A DNA stretch of 64,000 nt from Apoda limacodes (taxonomy: Eukaryota > Arthropoda > Insecta > Lepidoptera > Limacodidae), in NCBI GenBank assembly GCA_946406115.1, contig OX291551.1:31727381-31791380 (forward strand), in the 5' to 3' direction. Under the pieces are notes generated by a model. The model made no database searches and was not told the DNA's origin. It was given only the letters and a program-made list of their open reading frames with translations. Shown in pieces: positions 1-12,000 of this stretch. Each line of letters starts with the position of its first letter. Within the stretch, counting starts at the first letter, position 1. Position numbers and translations under genes: made by a program.

Positions 1-1060
1 CTTCTAACTTGATAATACCGATACCTACAGCATAAATAATAGTACCATCACCTATCACAATCTGTCTTGGTTTTCCTAACTGTTCATAGTTTGTAAACAA
101 ATCCCTGTCATGGCACATATGCTCTGACGCTCCACTGTCCATCACCCATTCATCACTACAACTGGCATTCAAAGTATTTAATGCAGACAGGTAGAGGTAA
201 AAGACAAGAAGCATTACTAGTATTATCAGATTTTGAAACATTTTTGATTTTAAACCAACAGTTATTGAAATCATGGCCCCGCCGTTTACAAATTTTACAA
301 TATTTCATATTATTGGCTAGATTACCATTATTACTAGAGGAAACATTACAATCCTTATAGTGCTCGTTTGAACCATATCAAAAACACTTCCTCTTAGCTT
401 TTACCGCTGCTAGTGCCGATGTACTAACATCATTCCTCGCTTTGTACCTCTGTTCTTTAACCAGAAGTCGGGCTGACAACTCTTTCATTGTTTGCTTGTC
501 CCTGGGAACACGCAACTGGGACTCCCACGCTGAAATGAAGTATTGATAATGTTCAGGTAAACTCGTTGTAATTTAACTTAAACTTTCATTTACCTCTGCA
601 CCATGATTCTTTAATGTGAACAAAATATTCTCAACACGAACTAAAAACGTAGCTATTGACTCATTATCAATGGATTTCAGATCAAAACACTTTTGATGTA
701 TCAGATGCAGTGACAGTTTTTCTGCATAGAAATCGTATGTTACTTAGTCCACACGTCGGCCGCAGTGTGGCAGGTCACTACATTCGATAGAATAAATATT
801 GTCTATTCTCGTCACAATATTACCTTGTGCTTTTGCATCACCGGTTAAACATCACTCTTTAATTGCTTCTGTGTCACCATCCGTCTCGCCTTTTGATGGA
901 CACGGTCACAAACCATCAACGACGTCAAACACATTTGTTGCTCGTAACAGGATCTTCAATTTATACTTCCACGTGTCTGAATTGTCACCATCAAGTTTAG
1001 TTGCGCCGCTGTGACCGCTGCCCTCCAATAAAATCTCCATTTTCATATGAACTTTACCGA
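1..1060 (-). mobile_element. Copia-like retrotransposon, gag and protease (5' part)
   Basis: Read on the minus strand, this is the start of a Ty1/Copia polyprotein cut off by the window edge. The likely start codon is near 1040. Soon after comes a KLDGDN...TWKYKLKILL stretch typical of Copia gag N-termini, then a UBN2-like gag body (pieces at about 400-750, including LPEHYQYFISAWESQL in shifted frames). A zinc knuckle CKICKRRGHDFNNC (CX2CX4HX4C) lies near 259-300, and the aspartic protease motif WVMDSGASEHM near 120-150. Gag packages RNA and the protease matures the polyprotein. Several frameshifts and stops break the frame, so it is not functional. Its protease differs from that of the Copia copy at 53-57 kb, so it is probably a separate family. 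No LTR was recognised upstream. Confidence 0.85.
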
Positions 1061-2379
1061 TACACGTTGTCGCCTTGTGACCGAGGTAACTTCCAAATTG
1101 AAGATGACGCACTTTACCGCTGTCACTGTTTTACAACAGTGATTTCTCCATAAACGATAAACCTTGCGAAACCTTTTGTTTCATAGTAGAGAAGCCGCTT
1201 TTAAGATAGTCGTCGAATGACGATTCCCGGCGGACTCAAGAGTCCTCTACCGACAACTGGTATCGTTGTGTTCAGCATGATCTTCTGAACAAGAATAAAC
1301 CGGTTGTCGCGTTCTAAAGTGGTGGAGGGAGGAGAGAGGGGAGAAAATACGCGGAAACCAGGTATCGGGGTTTGGTTATTTTCTCAATAACCACTTATCC
1401 GATTTCAACAAATAAGGTGTCATATCATGTCATGTCAGTGATAAAATGCTTAACATATCATTTCTTACAATAATTTCTATAAAATACCATAGTTTATTTA
1501 ATGTACAGAAAAAAAGGGAATTTCCAACAAAGGTATGTTTTGTTGAATTGTAGCAGTAAATGACATAGACAGGCTTAAAACCAAGTACTACATAAAATTG
1601 TCCAATTTATGAGCTTGGGATTTTTTTTAAATTTTGAAATTCGGTCAGAAAATATCAAAGTTATTACCGATATCGCGGGCGAGCTCGCGACGACCGAGAC
1701 GGAGATTGGCCGAATGGCTAGCTCAACGACGACGTCTCACGCACGTCAGTCACTCGCTCTGTTTGTGCACCGTAGTGGCTGTGTATGTACCTAATTAGTT
1801 TTATTTGGTTGTGTTAGAAACTTAATAAATAATATATACATACTTATCCTACACTTTAAGTTACATACCTATACCTGACTCAGATCTTTTTGCAAATCTT
1901 GTAAACATAACCTAATTTTACTTAATGTTTACTTTTTCTGGTAAGTTAATCAAAAATCATTAAAATACATGCTTACCACTATTGTCACATTCTTTAACTG
2001 GTTTTCGAATCACGACACTGATTAAACTTAAAATCTACAAAAGTCCAAATTTACGATGAGAAATATCATGCATATTTATGTATATGTTGCATAGACCAAC
2101 AAAGCGAAAGACAAGGTCATTTTTGTTTACCCAAATCGCAAATAGATTCAGAGTCCGGTTTTTGTATATAGCAGTCAGCAAGTAACCATGGAGTAAGTAA
2201 GGTGCTGTCGGGTCGGTTATTTTATCTAAGCGAAAAGAAAAAGCCGAAATAAACTGGAATCTTTGCCTTATTTGCCAGTCTGAAGGTAGCGCAAATGTCA
2301 GAAACGCAAGAGAAAATGGTATCCAGCGATACAAACAGGCGTTTGCCTTGTGTAAACTTTACAAGGATTTGTTTTAATA
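1061..2379. other. No gene recognised
   Basis: Presumed leader of the Copia copy followed by AT-rich DNA. A purine-rich patch (about 1320-1345) and a GC-rich, CpG-containing patch (about 1670-1790) stand out. Short open frames on both strands show no family motif. Confidence 0.5.
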
Positions 2380-3265
2380 CAAGTGGGCACCGATGGGCAC
2401 TAGCCATTGAGAGTCAGAGGGAGGCTTTGGTATGTAGCCTGGACACAGTGAAGGCGTTCGATGGCCTGGCACTGGGGTCTTTAATCGAAGTTGCCATCTT
2501 ACGGAGTTGATGATGGCAGACTCATACGTAGTAGTTGTAGTAGTTAACGGTAGTGGCTCTGATAGCATGGACAATAATGGTGGTGTCGCGTAAGGCTCTG
2601 TTTGTCTCCTACGCTGTTTCTACTCATATCAATGAAATGTTAGATATCAACATTACTATGCAGATGATAGCACTGGAGGGAGACACTTATTACACGGGCC
2701 GTGCAAACATCTCTTGTTCCGATATGGAAAAAAGCGCGAAAAACTGGTGTCTCAAATCGAGACCACTTCGACCAAGGTCTCTGGATAGGGACGGGAAAAT
2801 TTGGTCCGATTCAACCCTAAGAAGACACAAGTCTGCGCGTTCACCGCTAAGAAAATCCCATTTACTGGGTTCCTATGATACCAGAACACTCCCCTTTCCA
2901 TCTCCAAGAGCATTGAGATCCTTGGTGATGTTTAATTCTGAGATCATTTGCAAGACAAGGTGAATCTGGCGTCCAAAAAATGTGTGTACTCAACAGAGCG
3001 AAGCAGTACTTCACTTCGGGGCTAAGGTTGCTGCTTTACAAGTCGCAAATCCGGCCCCATATGGAGTATTGCTTTCATCACCCGAATACCAGCTTGGCCC
3101 TTTTGACTCGGGTCAACGACGGGCTATGAGAATCGTCAACGATCCCAAACTCACAAGCCGTATCGAACCCTTAAGTCTGAGAAGAGACTTTGCCTCCCTG
3201 TGTGTGTTCTATCGCTTGTATAATGCGATGTGTTCCGAGAAATTGTTCGAAATTTCGTACGTTTA
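2380..3265 (+). mobile_element. LINE family A, reverse transcriptase remnant
   Basis: Non-LTR reverse transcriptase pieces run in order on the plus strand. An ALAIESQREALV...DTVKAFDG stretch (about 2398-2470) corresponds to the RT region around the first catalytic aspartate. The YADD catalytic box is at about 2655-2668. Then come thumb and C-terminal pieces such as [17 protein letters not shown] (about 3090-3145) and LSLRRDFASLCVFYRLYN (about 3173-3225). The reading frame changes several times. The C-terminal part is strongly similar to copies at 53894-54623 and 60623-60806 and to reversed copies at 20204-20870 and 51316-51445, which defines the family within this window. Clade (Jockey or CR1-like) was not settled. 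Confidence 0.85.
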
Positions 3266-3544
3266 CGCACGAAGCCGTACATATGACAACACTGTGCCAA
3301 TATCTCTCAAAGATTTGCAGCTGATATCATGTTTGCCATATGGGTTCAGAATTTTTTTACCAGTACAATAATGAATCTCAAGATGACTTAAATGTCATAT
3401 CAAATACATCCAATAGATATTTTGAATTTGAACAGATATGTTATACATATTTCTGGTTAACTATTTCAGTTGTACTTTAAAAGTGGGAGAGCACCTACCT
3501 ATTACTGTTAATCTATAAATTGGGACATTCTCTTAGGGAACTAT

Positions 3545-3870
3545 TTAGGGGAATTGATATTTTAACTGTTCCTTGCCAATCTACACTTGTATAATGTATA
3601 TACGCAAAAATTGCCATTTATTTGCTCAAAATAGTGACCTACACAGTGTTAATACAAGAAATAAGGATAAATTGAAATCAAATCAAAATTTCGTCGTCAG
3701 AAAGTACATAGCTCCTTGGCAATACAAAGTTCATATTTTTACAATAAAATTCCAAAACGTGTGAGAAATTTAGCTTCTAAATAAAAAAAAAAATTGGCCA
3801 ATGATAGTTTAATGAAAAAAGCTATTAAGATTGATGATAAAAATGTTTGGAAGACTTAGAACTTAATTAA
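3545..3870 (+). mobile_element. LINE family D, 3' coding fragment
   Basis: Encodes a degraded copy of the C-terminal tail of LINE D: DLHSVNTRNKDKLKS followed by a region corresponding to the FYNK(I/V)P segment of the copies at 12735-13130 (+) and 33883-34413 (-). Stops and shifts are frequent. The stretch 3266-3544 between this and LINE A shows no motif. Identification rests on similarity to the two better copies in the window. Confidence 0.6.
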
Positions 3871-4246
3871 TTGGCAGGCATTTATAATTATTTTTTTTAA
3901 ACTAAAACATTGTTTATTATGTCATTACCTCGTGTAAGGCTGTATTATTTCTATTTGTAATATGTAGTTGAAAAAATATAAGAAATTAACTACAGAGTTT
4001 CGTTATTCAAATATTTGTAAAACTGTGAATGATAATATGACATATTATTTTTTACCTTATAGGGTAGGGTGGTATAAGATTGCGCACTTTGCATTCAATA
4101 GGCCATAAAATAAAAAATCTTAATCTTATCTAAGATCAATCAATTATTTATTTTACCTTATTAGTATAGCAACAAATTATTATACTAATGTGAACAAAAA
4201 ACAAAAAGACTTCTTAATAATTAAACAAAAATCACAAATCGGGAAT
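3871..4246. other. No gene recognised
   Basis: AT-rich spacer between a LINE remnant and the pogo-like gene remnant. It contains a phrase near 4060-4085 (GGTATAAGATTGCGCAC) that partly recurs at about 4291-4305 beside the hairpin at 4247-4284. Confidence 0.5.
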
Positions 4247-4284
4247 CGCGCAATTTTACACATCCTATGATGTAAAATTGCGCG
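4247..4284. repeat. Perfect 14-bp hairpin
   Basis: cgcgcaattttaca (4247-4260) is followed after a 10-base loop by its exact reverse complement tgtaaaattgcgcg (4271-4284). It sits about 75 bp beyond the stop codon of the minus-strand pogo-like remnant, where a 3' end or a transposon end could be. Confidence 0.9.
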
Positions 4285-4358
4285 TTGAGATCGATAAGAT
4301 TGCGGAACTATATTTATTTGCACACATCACAAATAAAAGCGCCGGAGCCATTGTAGTC

Positions 4359-5239
4359 TTAAGACTTCTCATGCCACCACTCCTTACATGTATTGCATGC
4401 AAAGTCTTCTACTATTGGTTCCTTATACACTTCGTTACACCCACCACACCTCCAAATCTTCTTTTTATTATTAACCTTTGGTTTGGTTACTTTTTTTTTT
4501 TTTTTTTGCTTTGGTTCAGATTTAGATTTATTTTTCTGCTCATTTTCTTTCTCTAGTTGTCTTTTGTATGGTGAACTGCTAATTACGTCTGATCTTTTGT
4601 GCATTCGATTAGAAATCCTTTTTTGTGTAGATTTTGGCAACGGAATCAGGTCACCCAAGGGTGCTGAACTTATTTGAAGACTAGACCTCGCTTCCACAAC
4701 AGATGATGGCTCCTGGGATATAGGTGCAGGTACTTAAAATGTTTTCGAAGTAGGCAAAAATACCTGTTGAGAGATACAGCTCTTGAAAGGTCAAAGTATA
4801 CAGCTAGTAATATAGCTTTATAAAATGCTGTACATACATGCACGTTCTTCTAATCTTGCCTTCTTTGTAGAAGATACATCAACCTCATTGCCAGGTGCAG
4901 CATGTCCTGCAAATCTTCAAAATAAATAAAAATTAGGTTCATATTAGCATGAATTATATTATTAGTTTAAGTAGGTATTGATTTAAAAACAACTTCACAT
5001 GGAATCATCAATTTTAGGACTTTTTTTTACTTTTTAGTGTTTGAACAGTTGGGTTTCTATATACCTATAAAACAGTTGGGTTTCTATATACCTATAAAAC
5101 AGTTGGGTTTCTATATACCTATAAAACAAACCAAAATAATGTATTCTCACCTATCTCGGCATTAAAATGTTCCAATTTAGTGTTCACATACAGAATAGCT
5201 TTGCTGGTGGATGGCACAGGCTCATCTAGTTCTTTTCCA
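4359..5239 (-). pseudogene. Spliced C-terminus of a pogo/Tigger-like (DDE) protein with a broken PHD-like finger
   Basis: Three minus-strand exons fit in phase: 5239-5151, 4906-4838 and 4732-4359, with GT-AG introns (donors GTGAG and GTATGT). They encode an acidic linker, a SSPYKRQLEKENEQKNK-type basic segment with a polylysine run, then a zinc-finger start WRCGGCNEVYKEP and CNTCKEWWHEK. This order of SSPYK..LE and a C-terminal PHD-like finger is what insect pogo/Tigger (jerky-type) transposases carry. After WWHEK the expected Cys codon is TCT (Ser) and the next codon is TAA, yet GSGAFICDVC still follows in frame, so the finger has lost its end recently. A further exon-like block, 5421-5335, has AG/GT borders and can join directly to 4906, but not to 5239 in phase. 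The catalytic DDE domain is not in the window. It could be a decayed transposon or a domesticated gene. Confidence 0.6.
5045..5125. repeat. Three perfect 27-bp tandem repeats
   Basis: The unit acagttgggtttctatatac plus cctataaa-type ending starts at 5045, 5072 and 5099 without differences. It lies inside the intron 4907-5150 of the pogo-like gene remnant. Perfect identity suggests recent expansion. Confidence 0.95.
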
Positions 5240-5429
5240 CTCAAATCAAAATTAAAGTTTTAATTCATTATTAACTAGTGACAAAGGGTACAATTTATGT
5301 AGCTGGACAGTAAACAAACTTAACATAATCTCACCTGCCTCGCGCTGACAATGTTGCATTTCCGGTGTGGGATGTGGTAAAGCCTTGTTTGGACATGATC
5401 TGAACTGATTCTCATTCATTTCTGCTAAA

Positions 5430-7566
5430 ATTAAAATTGAATTAAGAAGCAACAAAATGAACTCCGCAATATACTTACTATTAAATAATATGTTGGATTT
5501 CTTCAAATTTAGAAGTTTTTAATGTCTCATTTAACCATAACATATTGGGAAACGACAACAAGAAAATCATTTTTACCGTAAGTTGATTAAAATCATTAAG
5601 AATGTATGTTTCTTTGATCAATCACATATTTTAATCTGTTTACTATAAAAGTAAAATAAACTTACTCCTTGTATAAAAACAGAATACATAATCATCATGC
5701 AAAATAACACTATACCACCTTGTTAAAGAGTTGTATTTGCATTGAAATAGCGCTTGCATATTTTTATATCGAAGTGCGTGATTGAGTGAAGGATCATTAA
5801 AATAAATAGGTAGCAGACCTAACGCTATCCTTTAGCAAATTTAGTGATCATTTTTAACTTTGTATATCTGAGGTAGTAGGTGGGTAAGTATCCACTTTTT
5901 CAGCTGCATTTTGTATTTATGTAAGTGAAAAAAATCCTTAGTGTACATGCACTTTAATTTACGTGTTTAGTGAGTTGTAACGTGAGTGACCGAGAAATTT
6001 AGAACGCAACAATACTAAGGAAGGAATGTGTATTAATTTCCACAGTTTAAATATCTGTGTCCAGTTTTTTTATTATAAAATCATTTTCTTTGAAATGTCT
6101 ACAGAAATAATATTTGACTTTGTAGGTATCTAATTTTCCCTGCCCGTTACGTTAATCCATCGCTCCCGTATATCGGGTTCTTTAAAAAACCTTAAAATTA
6201 TACAACAGTAGCAAAATATATCATTATATTTTTTAAATAAGAGAAATATAAGACTAAATTCTATATTTAGTATAAGTTACCGTTTTGAGAACCTAAACAA
6301 CGATTAGTAGTATATTCTACTTATCGACATCCTTAGTCAAACATCAGCACAACACTATCTATTAACATAGACGCTGCGCCTTTTACCGAGCACGCATATA
6401 TGTATACTTGGATTGCAAACTATGTGCTCACGTCAATCATTAAAGTACTGTACTAGCAATAAATAATTTTTGATTTATGTTATAATTTTAGCGACACTAC
6501 TTGTAATTTCATACTTCGAATTATATTTTTAGAAAAAAGGGGGTAAAACGATAATTTTTGGCTTACCCGTAAACAGATATCCCTCCTTGCCTCACACTAA
6601 ACGTCTTTTTACACTTATAATACAACAACACGTCGTTTTAAGACAATTTTAGAGGAGGTCCGCACCAGATTTTTATGAATATCAAACCACTAAATTATAA
6701 ATTATATAAAACCAGTAAATTTTATAAAAACAAGAAAACAAAAGGAAATAAGTATGAAAAAATAATTAATTTAGTAATAAAATTAGTACCTACAAAATTA
6801 TGAATGACATAAGAGAGTCATCAATAGTACGTATCCGTACTCTCACCTACTTAAAGCCAGCTTTTGAAATCGGCATATTGGAGCCAACATTTGCAAAATA
6901 TTTGCGAAATAACAAGTATAAAAGTAGTAAACCAACCAGATAACTAAACTTGATTAGTAATCCAAAACAAAACAAAGTTTCGTTACTACGATCTTTACTT
7001 ATCCTTTTATTTTATCCCTTTCATTATAAGCGATCTCTTTCTTACCTAGTCTTTATCTAGCGAGCTATGGGAGTGAGTTCACGGGAACAATAATCAATGT
7101 TGCCAACACATCATTTTTATTTTCTTCATGTGTGGTGAGTAACTATACTTACCGAGTGCAATACTAGCAAAATTTTTCTTTGTTTTTGAAAACTATCTAC
7201 CTAAAAATTGCCCACTAAAAAATCCACTAGCCACCAGATACAAATTTTGCCCACCGCACGCAGGGGCTACCAAACCTCCAGGTCTAGTGGTGAAACCACT
7301 AAGTTAGCAACGCTGGTCGTCGCACTCATTGCGCACAAGCTGTCTCATTACGGGATACGTGGGCCCGCTCTTTCACTGCTCTTGTTTTGACGGAACACAG
7401 GTGTTTTTCGGCGATAACGGACGAGTCAAATTCCACAAAAAGCACAATCCAATAGGTGTACCGCAAGATATACTGGACCTTGGTTAACAAATACGCTTTT
7501 TAATCTTCTTCTTAATGGCTTACCGGGGTCGATAGAAAAAGCAGACATTAATATATATGCAAGTAG
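5430..7566. other. No gene recognised
   Basis: AT-rich DNA. No transposase, RT or exon-like block could be followed upstream of the pogo-like remnant. Around 7205-7330 there is a more GC-rich stretch with repeated CCAC/CTAGTGGT phrases that looks like a dispersed repeat but was not identified. Confidence 0.5.
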
Positions 7567-8349
7567 GGTTGCCACCTTTCGCTGTTTAATTCAAAGGCTA
7601 TCAGCTCAAAAAATACAGGTTTTCGATTTTGTTTACGTAAGACAAATTAATGAGGGCTGAAAGTTTCTCTCTGAGCTTAGCTCTGAGTACATTTATTAGC
7701 AACATGGTTAAAATCTAGTAAATTTCGATTAGGATTATACCTAGAAATTTTACCTAATCTTCTTCTGAGACTATTTCGTCATCACATCTGATATATATCA
7801 GTTTTGGAAACAATCGTTGATTATTCCCTACCTAGACTCTCTAATTATGTCATTGGAAATTTCTCGGGAGAACAACTTATCGGCATATTCTTTGATGTCA
7901 TTGCCCCCCTATAACGTGTTGCAAATGACATTCGAAGAATTTTTGAAAAAACAGAGGCCTATCGCGAGTTTTATAACTTAAGTGGTAGTTTCCACAGCGA
8001 GGCTGAACTGTGGTACCACTTGTGGGAAGAAAAGAATATGTCACTGAACTGCAAGACATGGAAGTGGCAGAAGTGATAAAGGATTCAGAAATGTTTTATC
8101 CGAGCATAAAAACTGCGCTTGCTATTTTACTGGCCTAACCGTGTACGACCTGTAGGTACTATAGAGAGGTCTTTCAGTACGTTACGGCGTGTCAAGAAGT
8201 GGCTTCGCTCCACCATGAGTGAAAATCGTCTGAGCGGTCTCTGTCTGCTGAGTGTTCACAGGAAGAGGATCGCCGAAGCGAAAAATAAATTAGAAGGCGA
8301 AGTGCTAAGGATATTATGCCAGAACCCGCGGCGGCTTCTCTTAAAGTAA
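7567..8349 (+). mobile_element. hAT transposase remnant, C-terminal dimerisation domain
   Basis: The plus strand encodes, in broken frames, ISVFIPYLDSLI-like text (about 7795-7840), a SGSFHSEAELWYHLWEEKN segment (about 7983-8035), and FYPSIKTALAILLA leading to ERSFSTLRRVKKWLRSTM (8168-8218). The ERSFS...WLRSTM block followed by RLSGLCLLSVHR is the hallmark of the hAT C-terminal dimerisation domain. A small insertion just before ERSFS shifts the frame, and stops occur upstream. The phrase tagggttgccacc at 7566-7578 resembles hAT termini and may be the left end. No right end or 8-bp duplication was found. Confidence 0.8.
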
Positions 8350-8543
8350 TATTATGAAGTTAGTTAATACCTAAATAAATAAACAACCTATAATACCTAT
8401 GTGTAATTGTTTATTTTCTGTACCTTAAAGTACTATCTATAGATAGATATGAACCTCTTAATTGACTGATTAACAAATTGGCATACGCCCAGAGCCCAAA
8501 CGGCTGAAGTTAGAGACACTGGGCACCTGGATCTAAAATTAAA

Positions 8544-9071
8544 ATGGGCGTTCCACACGCCTTCATCCTGGGGCCATTCCTATTTCTTATATACATTAAT
8601 GATCTGCCGGAGGTCGTTAAAAACAATCACGAAATAATGTTGTTCGCAGATGACACATCACTTTTGTTTAGAGTTAAAAGACGCGAAACAGTTCTAGATA
8701 ATGTAAACAACTGTCTGTCTAAAGTTGTCCACTGGTTGAATATGAATAATTTGCTCTTAAACAGTAAGAAAACTAAATTTATTAAATTTTTTACGCCAAA
8801 TTTTAGTCAAGTAAGAACCAGTGTATTTATAAATGGGGAGCAATTAGATGTTGTAGATAGCGCTGTATTCTTAGGCATTACTTTAGATGCAAAACTTGAA
8901 TGGGGCCCACACATAGCTGGATTGGCGAATAGACTTAGTTCTGCAGCTTTTGCGGTTAATAAGATTCGTCAACTTACAGACGAAGCCACAGCCTGGCTAG
9001 TATATTTTAGTTATTTCATAGCGTGATGTCCTATGGTATCTTATAATGGGGACACGCAGCTTATATACAGA
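8544..9071 (+). mobile_element. LINE family D, reverse transcriptase (5' half, split)
   Basis: A 160-codon open stretch holds RT motif B (GVP...ILGPFLFLIYINDLP), the FADDTSLL catalytic box, the KTKF region and the VFLGITLDAKLEWGPHI thumb motif. It reads on as AVNKIRQLT and, with a stop and small shifts, to a TIF codon set at 9063-9071. Here a different LINE (J2a) interrupts it; the gene resumes at 12735 with VLQKRSIRAIYNL. The minus-strand copy at 33595-34741 shows the uninterrupted order. RT copies LINE RNA at the target site; this copy is 5'-truncated and dead. Confidence 0.9.
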
Positions 9072-12000
9072 CAATATTTTAAAATTATCCGTGGCTGATT
9101 TTTATACTTAAAATTAAAAATTAATTTAAACTTTAATACCTATATTTTTAATCTTATTTAATTTTCTACTTCTATGGCATGGCTATTATCCAAGAAGCTT
9201 ATATATTGTCAGCAAAAGTTTCTTGCTTTTGTTATTATTTTGTTTTTTTTTTTGTTTAAATTTTGATTTATATAGTGTTATAATTTGCTGATCTTAACCA
9301 CGTTGCTGGCGGGTATATTTATCCGGTTTTAAACCTTCATTTTTATATTTATTAACTTTAATATATTCTATACGATATTATTTATTTTATGATTTATAAT
9401 GATATTGATAAAGATAGTAACCAGAGTGATTCAGATCACTTTCTTTCTATTGCTTCATCTGGTGGATTGAGTAGCAACGATAGCTTTTCAAGTCTCCCTG
9501 ATTGTCTCAGTGCAACACTTAATTCTTGCTTCTCAGGTTGCCTGAAAAACTTCAATGCTATTCATATAAATGCACAAAGCATTCCGGCTCATTATCCTGA
9601 CATGCTTGCAACCTTTCATAATAACAACATACACGCTATTCTTGTATCAAAATCCTGGTTAAAACCTTGCCTCCCTTCTACGTCCTACTCTTTACCTGGT
9701 TTTCACCTTATTCGCAATAACCGCACAGAGCGTGGTGGAGGTGGGGTTGTCATTTATCTTCGATCTAATATATCTTTCTCTGTATAAAGCACGTCAACTC
9801 AGTCTTCCTCACCTGCTGCGGAACACCTTCTTATTGAAATATCTCTATCGAACATTAAAATCCTTCTTAGCGTATGTTACAGTCCTTCACTTCACGTTAA
9901 TTACTTTTCCTCATTTGAATCTCTACTAGAAACGTTTTCCCCACTCTATAGTCATACCATTATTATGGGTGACTTTAACACTTGCCTACTAAAAAAAGAC
10001 TTTCGTGCTAATCAACTTCAGACGATAGTTGAGGCTTGTAATCTGCACTTATTACCTCTTAACGCCACGTATTACTTTCCAAAGTGCTCTCCTTCACTGT
10101 TAGATCTTATTATGGTCTCTTCACTACATCATACTACTGCACATGGTCAATTTTCAGCAGAAGCATTTTCTTACCACGACTTAATCTATTTATCTTACAA
10201 AATTCGCCCACCTAAAGTGAAATCCAAAACACTTATGCAGCGTAATTTTAGCAACATGAATGTAGATAAATTGCGCGAAGATGCCTCTAAAATAGAGTTG
10301 TGAGTGCTTATACAGTCGACGAAAAAGTTAATACATTTAATTCGCTTATTACTGAACTGTATGACACTCATGCTCCAGTAAGACTAATAAAAGTAAAACA
10401 CTTTCCTGCACCATGGCTAGACGATAAAATTAAAGCCCTTCAAAAAATAAGAAATCGAGCTAAGGCTAGGCTGAAAATTAACCCTACTGAAGCCAACTTA
10501 GAAAAGTATAAAAATTTGCGTAATCGCTGCAATACGATGTGTCGAGATGCACAACGACGCCATATCCACAAATCCGTTGACAACGGAGATCCATGTAGAA
10601 TATGGAAATTTCTTAAGTCATTAGGAGTTGGTAAAACTCAGGCTACACCAATTTCAAAAGATCTTAACTTAGATTTACTCAATCAACATTTCACTTCTGT
10701 ACCTGCTATGAATAGCAATAAAAAAGCTATTACGCTGCAAAATCTTTCAATGACCTCAACTCCTGACTTCCTCCCTTTTACTTTTCGTCAATTTACTGAT
10801 TGTGATGTTAAGAAGAGTATTATGTTTATATCTTCAAGTGCTGTTGGTAGTGATTGCATAAGCCGTGCTATGATTATTCCAATTATTGACCTAATTATTC
10901 CTATAATTACTCACATTTTTACATAATTTTTTACATAATACCGTTGCCTAAAAAATCCAATCCAACTTCTTTTTCCGATTATCGACCAATTTCATTATTA
11001 CCATTCCTATCTAAAATCCTTGAACGGCTAGCTAATCAACAGTTAAACCTTTTTCTATCTAAAATCCTTGAACGGCTAGCTAATCAACAGTTAAACCTTT
11101 CTCTAACTCAAAATAGTTTATTTAATACCTTGCAATCCGGATTTCGAACCGGTCATAGTACTGTTACTGCTCTTACTAAGATCATTGATGATATCCGTTA
11201 TGGTATGGACAGTGTCTTGTCTACTCTTGATTTTAGCAATGCTTTTAACAAAGTGGATTCAGACATTTTGTTGGCAATCCTAAGCTCTCTTAACATATCT
11301 CCAACAGTAATTGACTGGTTTCGTAGTTACTTGGGTGTCCGCCGACAGTGCATTCGGGTAGAGGAACCTTTCTCTAACTGGTGCCCATTAACTGCCGGCG
11401 TACCTCAAGGTGGCGTGTTGTCCCCACTCCTGTTTGCAGTTTTCATTAACACTATCACTCTCAAACTATCTTCTCTCTACCATCTATATGCAGACGATCT
11501 CCAGATTTATGCACATGGTCCAATAGAAAATATCGTAACAACAATTTAATCTATTAACTCTGACCATGATAAAATAGTTGAATGGTGTGGATATAATGGA
11601 CTTCGACTTAATCCTCTCAAGTCGCAGACCATAATTATAGGTAGCCCAAAACTAATATCGAAGATTAATTGGACTGATTTACCCCCAATAAAACTCGATG
11701 GTATCATTATCCCTTTTAGTGACACAATAAAAAGTCTTGGTATTTATATTGACCGCACGTTATCTTGGACTCCACAAATCAAGGAAATTAGCCGAAAAAT
11801 CTTTGCTTCGGCCGGAACCCTGAGAAGATTACGGAATCTTTTACCTGTGTCAACTAAAATTGTGCTTGCTCAGTCTTAACTTCTACCTTTACTTGATTAT
11901 GCTGACATTTGCTGTACTAACCTGACAGAGGAACAACTTAATAAACTGGAGCGTCTACAAAATCTTTGCATTCGCTTCATTTTTGGACTTCGAAAATATG

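Noticed and set aside
799..1014. 71-codon plus-strand frame
   Set aside because: Shadow of the Copia gag coding strand, which runs minus here.
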